This document shows positions 1 to 6,316 of a DNA stretch of 14,851 nt, one piece after another. Below the pieces are notes generated by a model, which worked only from the letters and a program-made list of their open reading frames with translations, was not told where the DNA came from and did no database searches. The position numbers and the translations under genes were made by a program. Source of the stretch: Chlamydiia bacterium (GTDB lineage: Bacteria; Chlamydiota; Chlamydiia; Chlamydiales; SM23-39); the NCBI GenBank assembly GCA_016194825.1, contig JACQAR010000047.1, positions 1-14,851 on the forward strand, given 5' to 3'. Within the stretch, counting starts at the first letter, position 1, and each line of letters starts with the position of its first letter.

Positions 1-81
1 CGTGGCAGCTTTGCTGCCACTCGGAACTGGCCTCAAAATCATCGATTTTTCCGGGCAAAGCAGTTTTGCAACTGCCTCTAG
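1..81. repeat. Probable third copy of the palindromic element, cut by the left edge
   Basis: This stretch holds three small perfect hairpins: GTGGCAGC/GCTGCCAC (2-20), AAAATC/GATTTT (35-49) and GCAGTT/AACTGC (60-75). Read on the plus strand, the motif AAAATCATC followed by GATTTTT (35-50) matches the interior of the copy at the right edge (around 14815-14846). CGGGCAAA (52-59) is identical to the same place in the complete copy (3990-3997). The terminus near CTCTAGA (76-82) aligns only loosely with the AGACTTCTT-type ends. It is more degenerate than the other two, so membership is likely but not certain. It lies in the reading frame of the CT398-like gene. Confidence 0.5.
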
Positions 82-852
82 AAATTCTACATTTGCCATG
101 CGGCGACGCCGTTTCTTCGTCGTAACGGGCGCTCCTTCTACCGCTTCAGTCTCTTGCCAGAAGTGAATGCGAGAGCAATGTTCACAAAAGACAAGCCTTT
201 CTCCTTTGCGCACTAGGTTCTCATGCTGTGCTGTCAAAGTGATGTGACAGCCGCTACAGGTTCTATTGGCAACAGGGACAACCACGCGGTCTTTTTTGTT
301 ATTCAAAAGGCGCTGGTAGATCGCTAAAATCTCGCTATTGGCTGTTTTGGCAAGAGCGTCGCGGCTCTTTTTGAGTTCGCTCCCTTCTTGATTGATCATG
401 CGGATACTCTCTGCGATCTCATTTTCCAAAGCGCGGCTGCTCTCTTCGGATTGTTTCAGAGATTCCTTGATTTTCTCTAAAATTTCTTCCTGCAGATTCC
501 GCTTGTCGATCATGTCGCTTGTGATTTGCTCCGTTGCAATACGCTCCCGCTCAGCAGAGGTCATCTCATGACTCAGAGCATTGAATTCGTCCACTTTTTT
601 GACCGAATTTTGCCGCGCTTCCAATTTCTTGATTTTATCTTTGGTCTCGGCGATTTTTGCTTCCTGAGCAGCAATATTGCGATTCAATTCAGCAATCTCC
701 GTTTCTTTGTCGGCTTGCTGTTTCTTCAACTCCTGGCGGAGCGAGTCGATGTGAGAAAGCTCAGTCAGACGCGCTTTTTTGAGGCGCATCAAGCGGAGCA
801 TTTTCATGTCGTATTCTTGGATTTCAAGGATTTCCTTGAGATTGGATTGCAT
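1..852 (-). CDS. CT398/FlgZ-type coiled-coil zinc-ribbon protein (3' end beyond the window)
   Basis: The frame is open from ATG at 852 to the left edge (284 codons, no stop). Residues 1 to about 180 are a long charged alpha-helical coiled coil rich in Lys/Glu. A C4 zinc ribbon follows: Cys199-x2-Cys202 and Cys223-Glu-His-Cys226. A basic patch KKRRRR lies at 246-251. The start is supported by AAGGA nine bases upstream of the ATG. This architecture is that of chlamydial CT398 and Helicobacter HP0958/FlgZ, which from the literature as I remember it bind sigma-54 and the T3SS/flagellar stator protein (SctL/FliH); the role here is inferred from family. Known relatives end at roughly 250 residues, near the basic patch. 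The sequence beyond about residue 256 overlaps a palindromic repeat (about 1-81), so the native C-terminus may have been replaced or extended. It is divergent from glyA with about 70 bp between starts. Confidence 0.85.
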   Translation of the reverse strand, partial: MQSNLKEILEIQEYDMKMLRLMRLKKARLTELSHIDSLRQELKKQQADKETEIAELNRNIAAQEAKIAETKDKIKKLEARQNSVKKVDEFNALSHEMTSAERERIATEQITSDMIDKRNLQEEILEKIKESLKQSEESSRALENEIAESIRMINQEGSELKKSRDALAKTANSEILAIYQRLLNNKKDRVVVPVANRTCSGCHITLTAQHENLVRKGERLVFCEHCSRIHFWQETEAVEGAPVTTKKRRRRMANVEFLEAVAKLLCPEKSMILRPVPSGSKAAT

Positions 853-918
853 GGGTATACGTCCTTAGGAAATTTACTGAGCTACAATAGCCGTTTCCAA
901 ATAAAGATGCAAGGGCGT

Positions 919-2418
919 ATGCTCTCAAATGCGCTTATGGCTCTATTAAAACATTATTTTAAACGCGTTCCAGAATCGCACAGATCCACAGCTGCCATTG
1001 CCTATTTGGCAGCGCTCGATGCGATAGGGGAAAAATTCCCTGAAATCTCCAAAAGCATTGTCCAAGAATTGAAAGACCAAAGGTCCCATCTGAAGCTGAT
1101 CGCGTCTGAAAATTATTCTTCACTCCCTGTTCAGCTGGCCATGGGCAATTTACTCACTGATAAATACAGCGAAGGATACGCGGGGCACCGCTTTTACGCC
1201 GGTTGTGAGAATGTCGATCTCATCGAAGACCAGGCTACCTCTTTAGCAAAAAAACTTTTTGATGCGGAGCATGCCTATGTGCAGCCTCATTCCGGCGCTG
1301 ATGCTAACCTCGTTGCGTTCTGGGCAATTTTAGTGCAGAGAGTGCAGTCGAAAGAGGTTGAGGCGCTGGGTAAAAAATCAATTGACGAGCTCACTGTCGA
1401 AGAATACGAGAAGATTCGCAAGCTTCTCGTGAATCAAAAAATGATGGGGATGTCTTTGGGATCAGGGGGGCATCTGACTCACGGCTACCGGCACAACATC
1501 TCTGCAAAAATCATGCAGTCGGTGAGTTATGATGTGTCTCCCGAGACCGGGCAAATCGATTATAAGATGCTTGCAGAGCAGGTCAAACGGGAAAAGCCTC
1601 TCATTTTAGTCGCTGGGTATTCGGCTTATCCGCGCTTGATTGATTTTGCCAAAATGCGAGAAATTGCCGACAGCGTCGGAGCTGTTTTACTGGTGGACAT
1701 GGCCCATTTTGCAGGGCTTGTAGCAGGGAAGGTGATGACAGGGAACTATAATCCTATTCCTTTTGCGCAGATCGTTACCACTACTACACATAAGACCCTT
1801 CGCGGTCCTCGTGGGGGGATGGTTCTTTGCTGTAAAGAATTTGCTGATGTGGTCAATAAGGGATGTCCTCTCGTCCTCGGAGGCCCCTTGCCTCACGTGA
1901 TTGCGGCCAAAGCGCTCGCCTTCAAAGAAGCGCTTTCTCCCGAATTTCGCAGTTATGCCAAGCAAATTGTTGCCAATGCCCAAGCGCTAGCCAGAGGTCT
2001 CATGAAGCGGGGAGCCCATATCCTGACGGGAGGTACCGATAACCACCTCGTCCTCATCGATGTGGCGTCGAGCTTCCAGTTGACTGGGCGCCAGGCAGAA
2101 TTTCTCCTGAAAGAGGCGCGCCTCACAGTCAATCGGAACAGCATCCCCCGAGATCCGAACGGTCCCTGGTATACCTCTGGGATCCGGATGGGGACCCCGG
2201 CCACTACTACTTTGGGCATGCAGGAAAAAGAGATGGAGGAGATCGCCTCCATTACCTACGATCTTCTCAAAGAGGCCAAACCGCTCCCCGATCCCAAAAA
2301 TGGGGGACCTTCTCGCGCCAAAGCGGAAGTACCCCTCCCCCTTATCCGCCGTTCTCAAGAGCGTGTGCAGGCTTTATTATCTCATTTTCGGCTCTATCCT
2401 GATCTTCTGATCGACTAA
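919..2418 (+). CDS. glyA: Serine hydroxymethyltransferase
   Basis: A PLP enzyme that interconverts serine and glycine with tetrahydrofolate and supplies one-carbon units; cytosolic. The family landmarks are clear: IASENYSS and the LLTDKYSEGYAGHRFYAGCE block near the N-terminus, PHSGADANL, VDMAHFAGLVAG, and the PLP-lysine motif TTTTHKTLRGPRGG with Lys292 encoded at 1792-1794. It is about 499 residues, close to the chlamydial length (about 497). It carries the chlamydial-type long insert after PHSGADANL, which most bacterial GlyA proteins of about 415 residues lack. The start is uncertain: ATGs occur at 907, 919 and 937, none with a well-spaced ribosome site (AAGGG at 911-915 is only 3 bases before 919), while alignment from memory with chlamydial GlyA best fits 937. 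A TACAAT at 883-888 could be the -10. The frame is open further upstream, but that part overlaps the opposite-strand gene. It heads glyA-clpP-dapF. Confidence 0.95.
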   Translation: MLSNALMALLKHYFKRVPESHRSTAAIAYLAALDAIGEKFPEISKSIVQELKDQRSHLKLIASENYSSLPVQLAMGNLLTDKYSEGYAGHRFYAGCENVDLIEDQATSLAKKLFDAEHAYVQPHSGADANLVAFWAILVQRVQSKEVEALGKKSIDELTVEEYEKIRKLLVNQKMMGMSLGSGGHLTHGYRHNISAKIMQSVSYDVSPETGQIDYKMLAEQVKREKPLILVAGYSAYPRLIDFAKMREIADSVGAVLLVDMAHFAGLVAGKVMTGNYNPIPFAQIVTTTTHKTLRGPRGGMVLCCKEFADVVNKGCPLVLGGPLPHVIAAKALAFKEALSPEFRSYAKQIVANAQALARGLMKRGAHILTGGTDNHLVLIDVASSFQLTGRQAEFLLKEARLTVNRNSIPRDPNGPWYTSGIRMGTPATTTLGMQEKEMEEIASITYDLLKEAKPLPDPKNGGPSRAKAEVPLPLIRRSQERVQALLSHFRLYPDLLID

Positions 2419-2444
2419 AAAAGAGCATTTGGCGAAAATACAAG

Positions 2445-2450
2445 TAGGAG
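2445..2450 (+). promoter_or_regulatory. Ribosome binding site of clpP
   Basis: TAGGAG lies eight bases before ATG 2459. It decides the start in favour of this ATG over the upstream in-frame TTG at 2429, which has no such site. Confidence 0.7.
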
Positions 2451-2458
2451 ACGATATC

Positions 2459-3064
2459 ATGGCCGAAAAGGAACCCCAGGGAGAAATTCCCAAATACCTC
2501 AATGATAAGATCGATCACACCATTTTAGAAAAGCGCAGGATCTTCCTGTCTGATGCGGTAGATTCTGATTCTGCGAAGGAAATCATCCGCAAGCTGTGGT
2601 ATCTCGACCATCTTGCTCCTGGCAAACCGATCCTTTTCGTGATCAATTCTCCTGGAGGTTCAGTCGATGCCGGATTCGCCATCTGGGATCAGATCAAACT
2701 CCTCGCCTCTCCTGTCATCACCTTAGTGACCGGCCTTGCTGCCTCGATGGGTTCGATTCTCAGTCTTGTTGCCGAGAAAGGCAAACGGCTAGCTACACCG
2801 AACTCCCGGATCATGATCCACCAGCCCCTGATTTCAGGAGTAATCCGAGGCCAAGCGACCGATCTTGAGATCCAGGCCAAAGAGATGCTGAAAACCCGCG
2901 GAGTCATTGTCGATATCTATTGCGATGCAACGGGTAAAGACAGAAAGACGATAGAGAAGGCGATCGATCGAGACAACTGGATGACGCCCCAAGAGGCCCT
3001 GGAATTTGGTCTTCTCGACAAAATCGTCATGACCATGGAAGATGTCGATCGTTACATTCGTTAA
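2459..3064 (+). CDS. clpP: ATP-dependent Clp protease proteolytic subunit (ClpP1-like)
   Basis: Serine protease subunit that assembles into heptameric rings and degrades proteins fed by ClpX/ClpC-type unfoldases. It has 201 residues, the family's normal size. The catalytic triad is Ser96 in GLAASMGS, His121 in MIHQP and Asp170 in AIDRD; NSPGGSV (63-69) is the oxyanion strand. Sequence and position after glyA match the chlamydial ClpP1 paralogue (CT431 in C. trachomatis), which works with a second paralogue elsewhere. The gap to glyA is 40 bp, and its 3' end overlaps dapF by 23 bp in another frame, so the three genes are probably cotranscribed. The propeptide is short. Confidence 0.95.
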   Translation: MAEKEPQGEIPKYLNDKIDHTILEKRRIFLSDAVDSDSAKEIIRKLWYLDHLAPGKPILFVINSPGGSVDAGFAIWDQIKLLASPVITLVTGLAASMGSILSLVAEKGKRLATPNSRIMIHQPLISGVIRGQATDLEIQAKEMLKTRGVIVDIYCDATGKDRKTIEKAIDRDNWMTPQEALEFGLLDKIVMTMEDVDRYIR

Positions 3065-3794
3065 GTATCAGGGCCTTGGTAACGATTTTATTCTCCTGGA
3101 TGATCGCGCTCTACAATTTCAGCCCTCTCTCATTCCGCATTTGTGCCATCGAAAATTTGGCATTGGTGCCGATGGTGTAATCCTTGTGCAGCCCTCGCAA
3201 TCCGCTCACATCCGCATGCGCATCTTCAATCCCGATGGGACAGAAGCAGCCAGTTGTGGCAATGGTCTGCGCTGTTTTGTCCTTTACCTGCGAGAATTAG
3301 GCTACATGCAGGAGCTCTACCGGATTGAGATAGGAGGGAAGGTGGTTGTGGCGCGCTGTGTCGACGGGCAGGTAGCTGTAGATATGGGAGCTGTGAAGGA
3401 TTTGCGGTTACACCTGCAGACTGAATGTGGCATGGTCCACTATGCTCATACGGGAGTGCCTCACGTGGTGCAATTTGTCGATCATGTCTCAAGCGTCGAT
3501 CTGAGCACCTTGGCTCCGCCCCTGCGCCATCATCCTCTCTTTGCCCCGCAGGGTGCCAACGTCAACGTCGCCGAAGTGCAACAAAGAGAAGCGGTGCATG
3601 TTCGGACCTATGAGCGAGGGGTTGAAGGAGAGACTCTCGCCTGTGGTACGGGAGCGATGGCAGTAGCGGCGGTGGCGCGCAAGCTTTACGGCTGGAATAA
3701 GGCTGTCTCGGTCCATTTCCCAGGCGGGACGCTCCTCATCGATGGAAATTGGATGATCGGCCCGGCAGAAAAGGTCTTTTCTGGCCAAATGTAA
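3042..3794 (+). CDS. dapF: Diaminopimelate epimerase
   Basis: Converts LL- to meso-diaminopimelate for peptidoglycan and lysine synthesis, without cofactor, using two cysteines. Both are present: Cys72 in AASCGNGLRC and Cys201 in LACGTGA. Other family marks are KYQGLGNDFILLD near the N-terminus, GADG at 42-45, and GPAEKVF near the C-terminus. It has 250 residues, slightly short but complete. ATG 3042 lies inside the end of clpP; GGAAG directly before it is too close to be a good ribosome site, so translation is probably coupled to clpP. The final 56 bp of coding sequence and the terminator-like hairpin are duplicated at 5537-5605, on the other side of the fic gene. Confidence 0.95.
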   Translation: MSIVTFVKYQGLGNDFILLDDRALQFQPSLIPHLCHRKFGIGADGVILVQPSQSAHIRMRIFNPDGTEAASCGNGLRCFVLYLRELGYMQELYRIEIGGKVVVARCVDGQVAVDMGAVKDLRLHLQTECGMVHYAHTGVPHVVQFVDHVSSVDLSTLAPPLRHHPLFAPQGANVNVAEVQQREAVHVRTYERGVEGETLACGTGAMAVAAVARKLYGWNKAVSVHFPGGTLLIDGNWMIGPAEKVFSGQM

Positions 3795-3825
3795 AGCCGC
3801 TTTACATTCAGGTTCTAGCCAACAC
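3739..3825 (+). repeat. Direct repeat, left copy: dapF 3' end plus hairpin
   Basis: 3739-3807 matches 5537-5605 (constant offset 1798) with two differences, at 3750 and 3798. Weaker similarity, with a one-base shift, continues to about 3825/5623. The repeat covers the last 18 codons of dapF, its stop and the following hairpin. Together with the right copy it brackets the fic gene, as attL/attR-type boundaries or a segmental duplication would. Confidence 0.85.
3789..3807 (+). terminator. Hairpin at the dapF stop codon
   Basis: ATGTAAAGC and GCTTTACAT form a 9-base perfect stem around a single C. The stem includes the stop codon. There is no U-run after it, so it may be an RNA-stabilising hairpin or recombination site instead of an intrinsic terminator. 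In the duplicate at 5587-5605 the only change is the central base (C to G), so the stem is unaffected. Confidence 0.4.
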
Positions 3826-3831
3826 ATTATT

Positions 3832-4017
3832 AGACTTCTTTCGAAACTCGCTTTGCCTGGGAAAATCAAAGATTTTCTAGGAAAATTTTTAGAATCTACG
3901 GAGTAGATTCGGGTAGCGGAGGCGAGGCGACTTGACTAAAGTCGCTGAGATGACGATACAAAAATTTGGCAGAAAAGATTTGGTTTTAACGGGCAAATGG
4001 GGTTTCGAAAGAAGTCT
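3832..4017. repeat. Complete palindromic element (MITE-like, 186 bp)
   Basis: The terminal arms are inverted repeats of about 58 bp (3832-3890 against 3960-4017). The outer 16 bases, AGACTTCTTTCGAAAC, are identical, and inner blocks TTTGCC, AAAA, CAAA, TTTTCT and AAATTTTT are shared. The centre holds two perfect hairpins: GAATCTAC/GTAGATTC (3892-3910) and GCGACTT/AAGTCGC (3927-3945). No transposase is encoded, and no clear target-site duplication flanks it (left flank ends ATT, right flank begins TGG). It supplies the last 42 codons and the stop of the fic gene, starting exactly at codon 465. The same order of arm, hairpin, CTCG, about ten bases, CCGAA and hairpin is found at 14691 onward. 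Confidence 0.85.
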
Positions 4018-5409
4018 TGGATATCCTCCGGAGGCTAGCATGGCGTTCATGATGAAACGACCTAATCGGCCATTGCCATCCATATAGGGGTGAATATAGA
4101 CAAAGATAAAATGTCCTAAGATAGCGCGTACTGCTGGATGAGGTTCATGGGTTAGGCAGTCAAAATATGTTTGCATTGCGTCGAGCAAAGCATCTTTAGC
4201 AAGAGGAATATAGCGAGAATTGCGTATATAGACTTGTGATTTTCGATAGCCTGTCAATTCGTACTGCCTGACTAGATGCGCTGCTACACTTGGGGCGAAT
4301 AATTTTTGAAACCATCCTTGCAAATCGGCTTTTATAATGGTTCCCGGTGATTGGCCGTCCAAAATTTTGCTTATACTTTTCTTGACTTCCTGAAACGCTT
4401 CGTAATAGCCTCGTGCGGCTAAAGCGTCTCGCTCATTAGCATCGGCAGAATATAAATCGGGATTCCAATCAGCTTGTTCTATTTTTTGTATGAGATCGAG
4501 ATTAACGCGGTAGCCTTCAATAGATAGAGAGTGGTACGCATCTGTGACAAACAGCTCATCAATGCGTTCCAGATACGTTTGCGGATCCGGGAGTGTAGAT
4601 GGAGGTGGGGGGAAATGTTCAATGACAACCAAACGAAATTTGTTCCAGAGCGAGCGGATACGTCCTTCAGCAGCCGATTGAATCGGCTCAAACAGATAAA
4701 CAGGGGTTTTAAAAGGGTTAACAGGCTGTAATTGCATTCCTTCGTGTTGCAGAGCATTGGCAATGGCGTTTGCTGTTTCTAGATCTTGCAGGGCTCGGTA
4801 AGCCCCTATGATTCTTTCCGCGGCTCTGCAAAATCCATGCTTCGCAATGGTGTGAATCAAAATTGAAGGATCTTTGATCAGTCGCAATGCAACTTCTGCG
4901 TTTTCCGGCTCAAGCTGAAACCAAGAGGGTGTAATTCTGCAGAGTGCTAGAGGAAGAGACATGGCTCGAATGCCGCGGATTTCAGTTTGTTCTGTTGGAA
5001 AATTTTGCGGCTCGGGATAGATGAGGATAGAGGTGTTGAACGGAAGATTGGCGGTAGTACCACCTCCTTTTTGGGTCATGGCGATTACCTGTTTGGGAAT
5101 GGTGGGATTGGCGATGTGTAAGTCGATAGAATTTTCTGCAGATAGGCAATAGGCATTTTGGTAGTTTTGCTGCAAATAGATAGCGACAAAATCCCAGAAA
5201 TTTGCGTACCAGGATGAAGATTCTCCTGGGCGGAGTCCTGGCTTTGTGAACATGTACCAGCCTCGGATGATTTCTATAAGCCAACCCGCTCGAACTAATA
5301 GCTCCCGATCTTTCCTCTGGAGTGTACGAGAAGATACGATACTTCCGCCATATTGTTGAGCAGCGGCGTGAACTCGCGCGAGCGCTTCTTTCAGGGTGGG
5401 AGTATCCAT
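3889..5409 (-). CDS. AbiEi-like winged helix-Fic AMP-transferase fusion with a repeat-derived C-terminus
   Basis: 506 residues. Residues about 1-60 resemble the AbiEi antitoxin N-terminal winged helix (SSRTLQRKDRELL then IIRGWYMF). The middle resembles a conserved AbiEi-Fic family seen in many bacteria. The Fic domain covers about 280-465, with active-site motif HPYMDGNGRLGR at 440-451 (consensus HxFx[D/E]GNGRxxR, Tyr for Phe). An inhibitory-helix motif of the S-x-x-x-E-G type lies upstream at Ser294-Glu298-Gly299. Such enzymes transfer AMP from ATP to target proteins; the target here is unknown. Family members normally continue GGYPW and about 40 more residues. Here, after GGYP (461-464), the sequence enters the palindromic element and ends with an unrelated basic 42-residue tail. 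So the end of the Fic fold is probably lost, and activity is uncertain. AGGA lies about nine bases before the ATG. The upstream region is AT-rich. The gene sits between duplicated dapF ends, which suggests acquisition by transfer. Confidence 0.85.
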   Translation of the reverse strand: MDTPTLKEALARVHAAAQQYGGSIVSSRTLQRKDRELLVRAGWLIEIIRGWYMFTKPGLRPGESSSWYANFWDFVAIYLQQNYQNAYCLSAENSIDLHIANPTIPKQVIAMTQKGGGTTANLPFNTSILIYPEPQNFPTEQTEIRGIRAMSLPLALCRITPSWFQLEPENAEVALRLIKDPSILIHTIAKHGFCRAAERIIGAYRALQDLETANAIANALQHEGMQLQPVNPFKTPVYLFEPIQSAAEGRIRSLWNKFRLVVIEHFPPPPSTLPDPQTYLERIDELFVTDAYHSLSIEGYRVNLDLIQKIEQADWNPDLYSADANERDALAARGYYEAFQEVKKSISKILDGQSPGTIIKADLQGWFQKLFAPSVAAHLVRQYELTGYRKSQVYIRNSRYIPLAKDALLDAMQTYFDCLTHEPHPAVRAILGHFIFVYIHPYMDGNGRLGRFIMNAMLASGGYPRLLSKPHLPVKTKSFLPNFCIVISATLVKSPRLRYPNLLRRF

Positions 5410-5461
5410 GCATTTCCTAAGAGTTATTGTATAAAAATACTCAGTTTTAATGCTATAATTT

Positions 5462-5474
5462 ACTAATAATTAGT
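5462..5474. promoter_or_regulatory. Palindrome upstream of fic, possible operator
   Basis: ACTAAT-A-ATTAGT is a perfect 6-base inverted repeat about 53 bases upstream of the fic start, in AT-rich DNA. AbiEi-type antitoxin domains are known to bind inverted repeats in their own promoters, so autoregulation is conceivable. Chance occurrence in AT-rich DNA cannot be excluded. Confidence 0.3.
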
Positions 5475-5511
5475 GTTAACATACTTAATTTCAAGATGTT
5501 ATTGCTAGTAG

Positions 5512-5592
5512 ACGAACTTAGAGGACCAGATCATCGTCGATGGAAATAGGATGATCGGCCCGGCAGAAAAGGTCTTTTCTGGCCAAATGTAA
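5512..5592 (+). pseudogene. Remnant of a dapF 3' end
   Basis: In one frame this reads DQIIVDGNRMIGPAEKVF and then SGQM and a stop, against LLIDGNWMIGPAEKVF and SGQM in dapF. The frame is closed by a TAG at 5509-5511, so no full gene exists. Nucleotide identity begins at 5537, but weak protein-level similarity starts a few codons earlier. The Trp-to-Arg change comes from one base (5548). It is either the left-behind target end after insertion of the fic segment or a duplicated fragment. Confidence 0.7.
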
Positions 5593-5623
5593 AGCGGCTT
5601 TACATGAGGGGTTCTGATCAACA
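5537..5623 (+). repeat. Direct repeat, right copy: dapF 3' end plus hairpin
   Basis: Partner of 3739-3825; 67 of the first 69 positions are identical, including the hairpin ATGTAAAGC/GCTTTACAT at 5587-5605. Similarity fades after the shared CAACA near 5620. Confidence 0.85.
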
Positions 5624-5638
5624 TGGGTGTCTGAGATA

Positions 5639-5723
5639 TTTACCACAGAGAGAGATACCACAGAGAAAAAAACGTTCCTAGGAGAGTATAGTTCCTCTGT
5701 GGTGTCTTTCTCTCTGTGGTAAA
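5639..5723. repeat. Long inverted repeat built of CCACAGAG units
   Basis: The left arm (5639-5665) and right arm (5695-5723) pair as TTTACCACAGAGAGA, a small bulge, then ACCACAGAG, leaving a loop of about 29 bases. Each arm contains two CCACAGAG units, so the structure is both palindromic and internally repeated. It lies 38 bases past the aroK stop. Read on the minus strand, the loop contains a run of seven T, so it could end aroK transcription. Equally it could be a small non-autonomous repeat. Confidence 0.7.
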
Positions 5724-5761
5724 CTCTAGTTTTCAGTTTCTTGAATTATGCAATAAAGCCC

Positions 5762-6316
5762 TTAAAAGCCGTTGGGCTTATCCTCTAGGAGCAAGATGGA
5801 GCGGAGGCTTGCGAGAACGCCGGCTTCATCGAGGGCATCTGTGTCGATGGTGCGGGCGGGGAGCGACTCGTAGATGGGGGTGCGCTCTTGGACCATCGTC
5901 CAGAAAGCGTCGTCCCACTTTTTCCCCTTGAGATAGGCGGGGGTTCCATCGGCATTGGTTTTCTTCAACAGCCTTTCGCGGATGGTTTGGGGACTGGCCT
6001 TTAAATAAACAAGCGCGCCTAGTTTTGGGAGAAGGTCTCGGGTGTCGGAGTCGAGGACGGCGCCGCCGCCGAGGGAGATGATCGCATTCTGCAGTGTCTG
6101 TAGAGAAAATATGGCTTGCTTCTCCAATAGACGAAACCCCTCGAGACCCACTTCATCGGTCACTTTGCGCCCTTGGCGACGGCCTGGGTTTTGTTGGTCA
6201 TAGAGCTGACAGACCAAGTCATCTGTGTCGATGCAAGGGCGATGCATGAGTTGGGAGAGTTTTTTCCCAAAATGGGTTTTGCCACAGCTCGAAAAGCCGA
6301 AAAGGATGAGGTTCAT
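5762..6316 (-). CDS. aroK: Shikimate kinase
   Basis: Phosphorylates shikimate at O3 with ATP, the fifth step of the shikimate pathway; cytosolic. It has 184 residues, near the family's usual 170-180. The P-loop is GFSSCGKT (7-14), the shikimate-binding Asp lies in IDTDD (29-33), the substrate Arg in GFRLLE (60-65), and GGGA follows at 83-86. The start at 6316 is chosen because MNLILFGFSSCGKT is the normal N-terminus and because the ATG overlaps the aroB stop as ATGA, typical of coupled translation. An in-frame ATG seven codons earlier is less likely. It is the last gene of the T3SS-aro operon. In Chlamydiaceae the product is usually named aroL. Confidence 0.9.
   Translation of the reverse strand: MNLILFGFSSCGKTHFGKKLSQLMHRPCIDTDDLVCQLYDQQNPGRRQGRKVTDEVGLEGFRLLEKQAIFSLQTLQNAIISLGGGAVLDSDTRDLLPKLGALVYLKASPQTIRERLLKKTNADGTPAYLKGKKWDDAFWTMVQERTPIYESLPARTIDTDALDEAGVLASLRSILLLEDKPNGF

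Larger units (their letters stand above)
5410..5761. other. Gene-free spacer between fic and aroK
   Basis: No gene was seen. The spacer holds the AT-rich fic promoter region with its palindrome (5410-5510), the dapF remnant (5512-5592), its hairpin (5587-5605), and a long CCACAGAG hairpin (5639-5723) facing the end of the aroK operon. The remaining 38 bases before the aroK stop have no visible feature. Confidence 0.7.

Noticed and set aside
526..906. Open frame extending glyA upstream by about 130 codons
   Set aside because: It lies antisense to the CT398-like gene, which has a ribosome site, a coiled coil and a zinc ribbon. The extension has no GlyA similarity and would make the protein far too long.
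853..918. Glycine riboswitch or other leader element before glyA
   Set aside because: The gap between the divergent starts is only about 54-84 bp, too short for both promoters and a riboswitch; no conserved core was seen.
3489..3869. Minus-strand open frame across the dapF 3' end and the palindromic element
   Set aside because: It is antisense to the well-supported dapF, with no recognisable product; its length is explained by shadowing of a coding region.
3832..4017. Insertion sequence remnant with transposase
   Set aside because: The element is only 186 bp and its open frames are just the fic tail; no transposase motif or clear target duplication was found, so it is called a non-autonomous palindromic repeat.
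5639..5723. Possible CRISPR repeats (CCACAGAG units)
   Set aside because: The units are inverted in pairs, with no series of equal repeats and spacers and no cas genes; a hairpin explains them.
5716..5931. Plus-strand open frame starting in the long hairpin and entering aroK
   Set aside because: Antisense to aroK, Arg/Gly/Trp-rich shadow composition, and no ribosome site.
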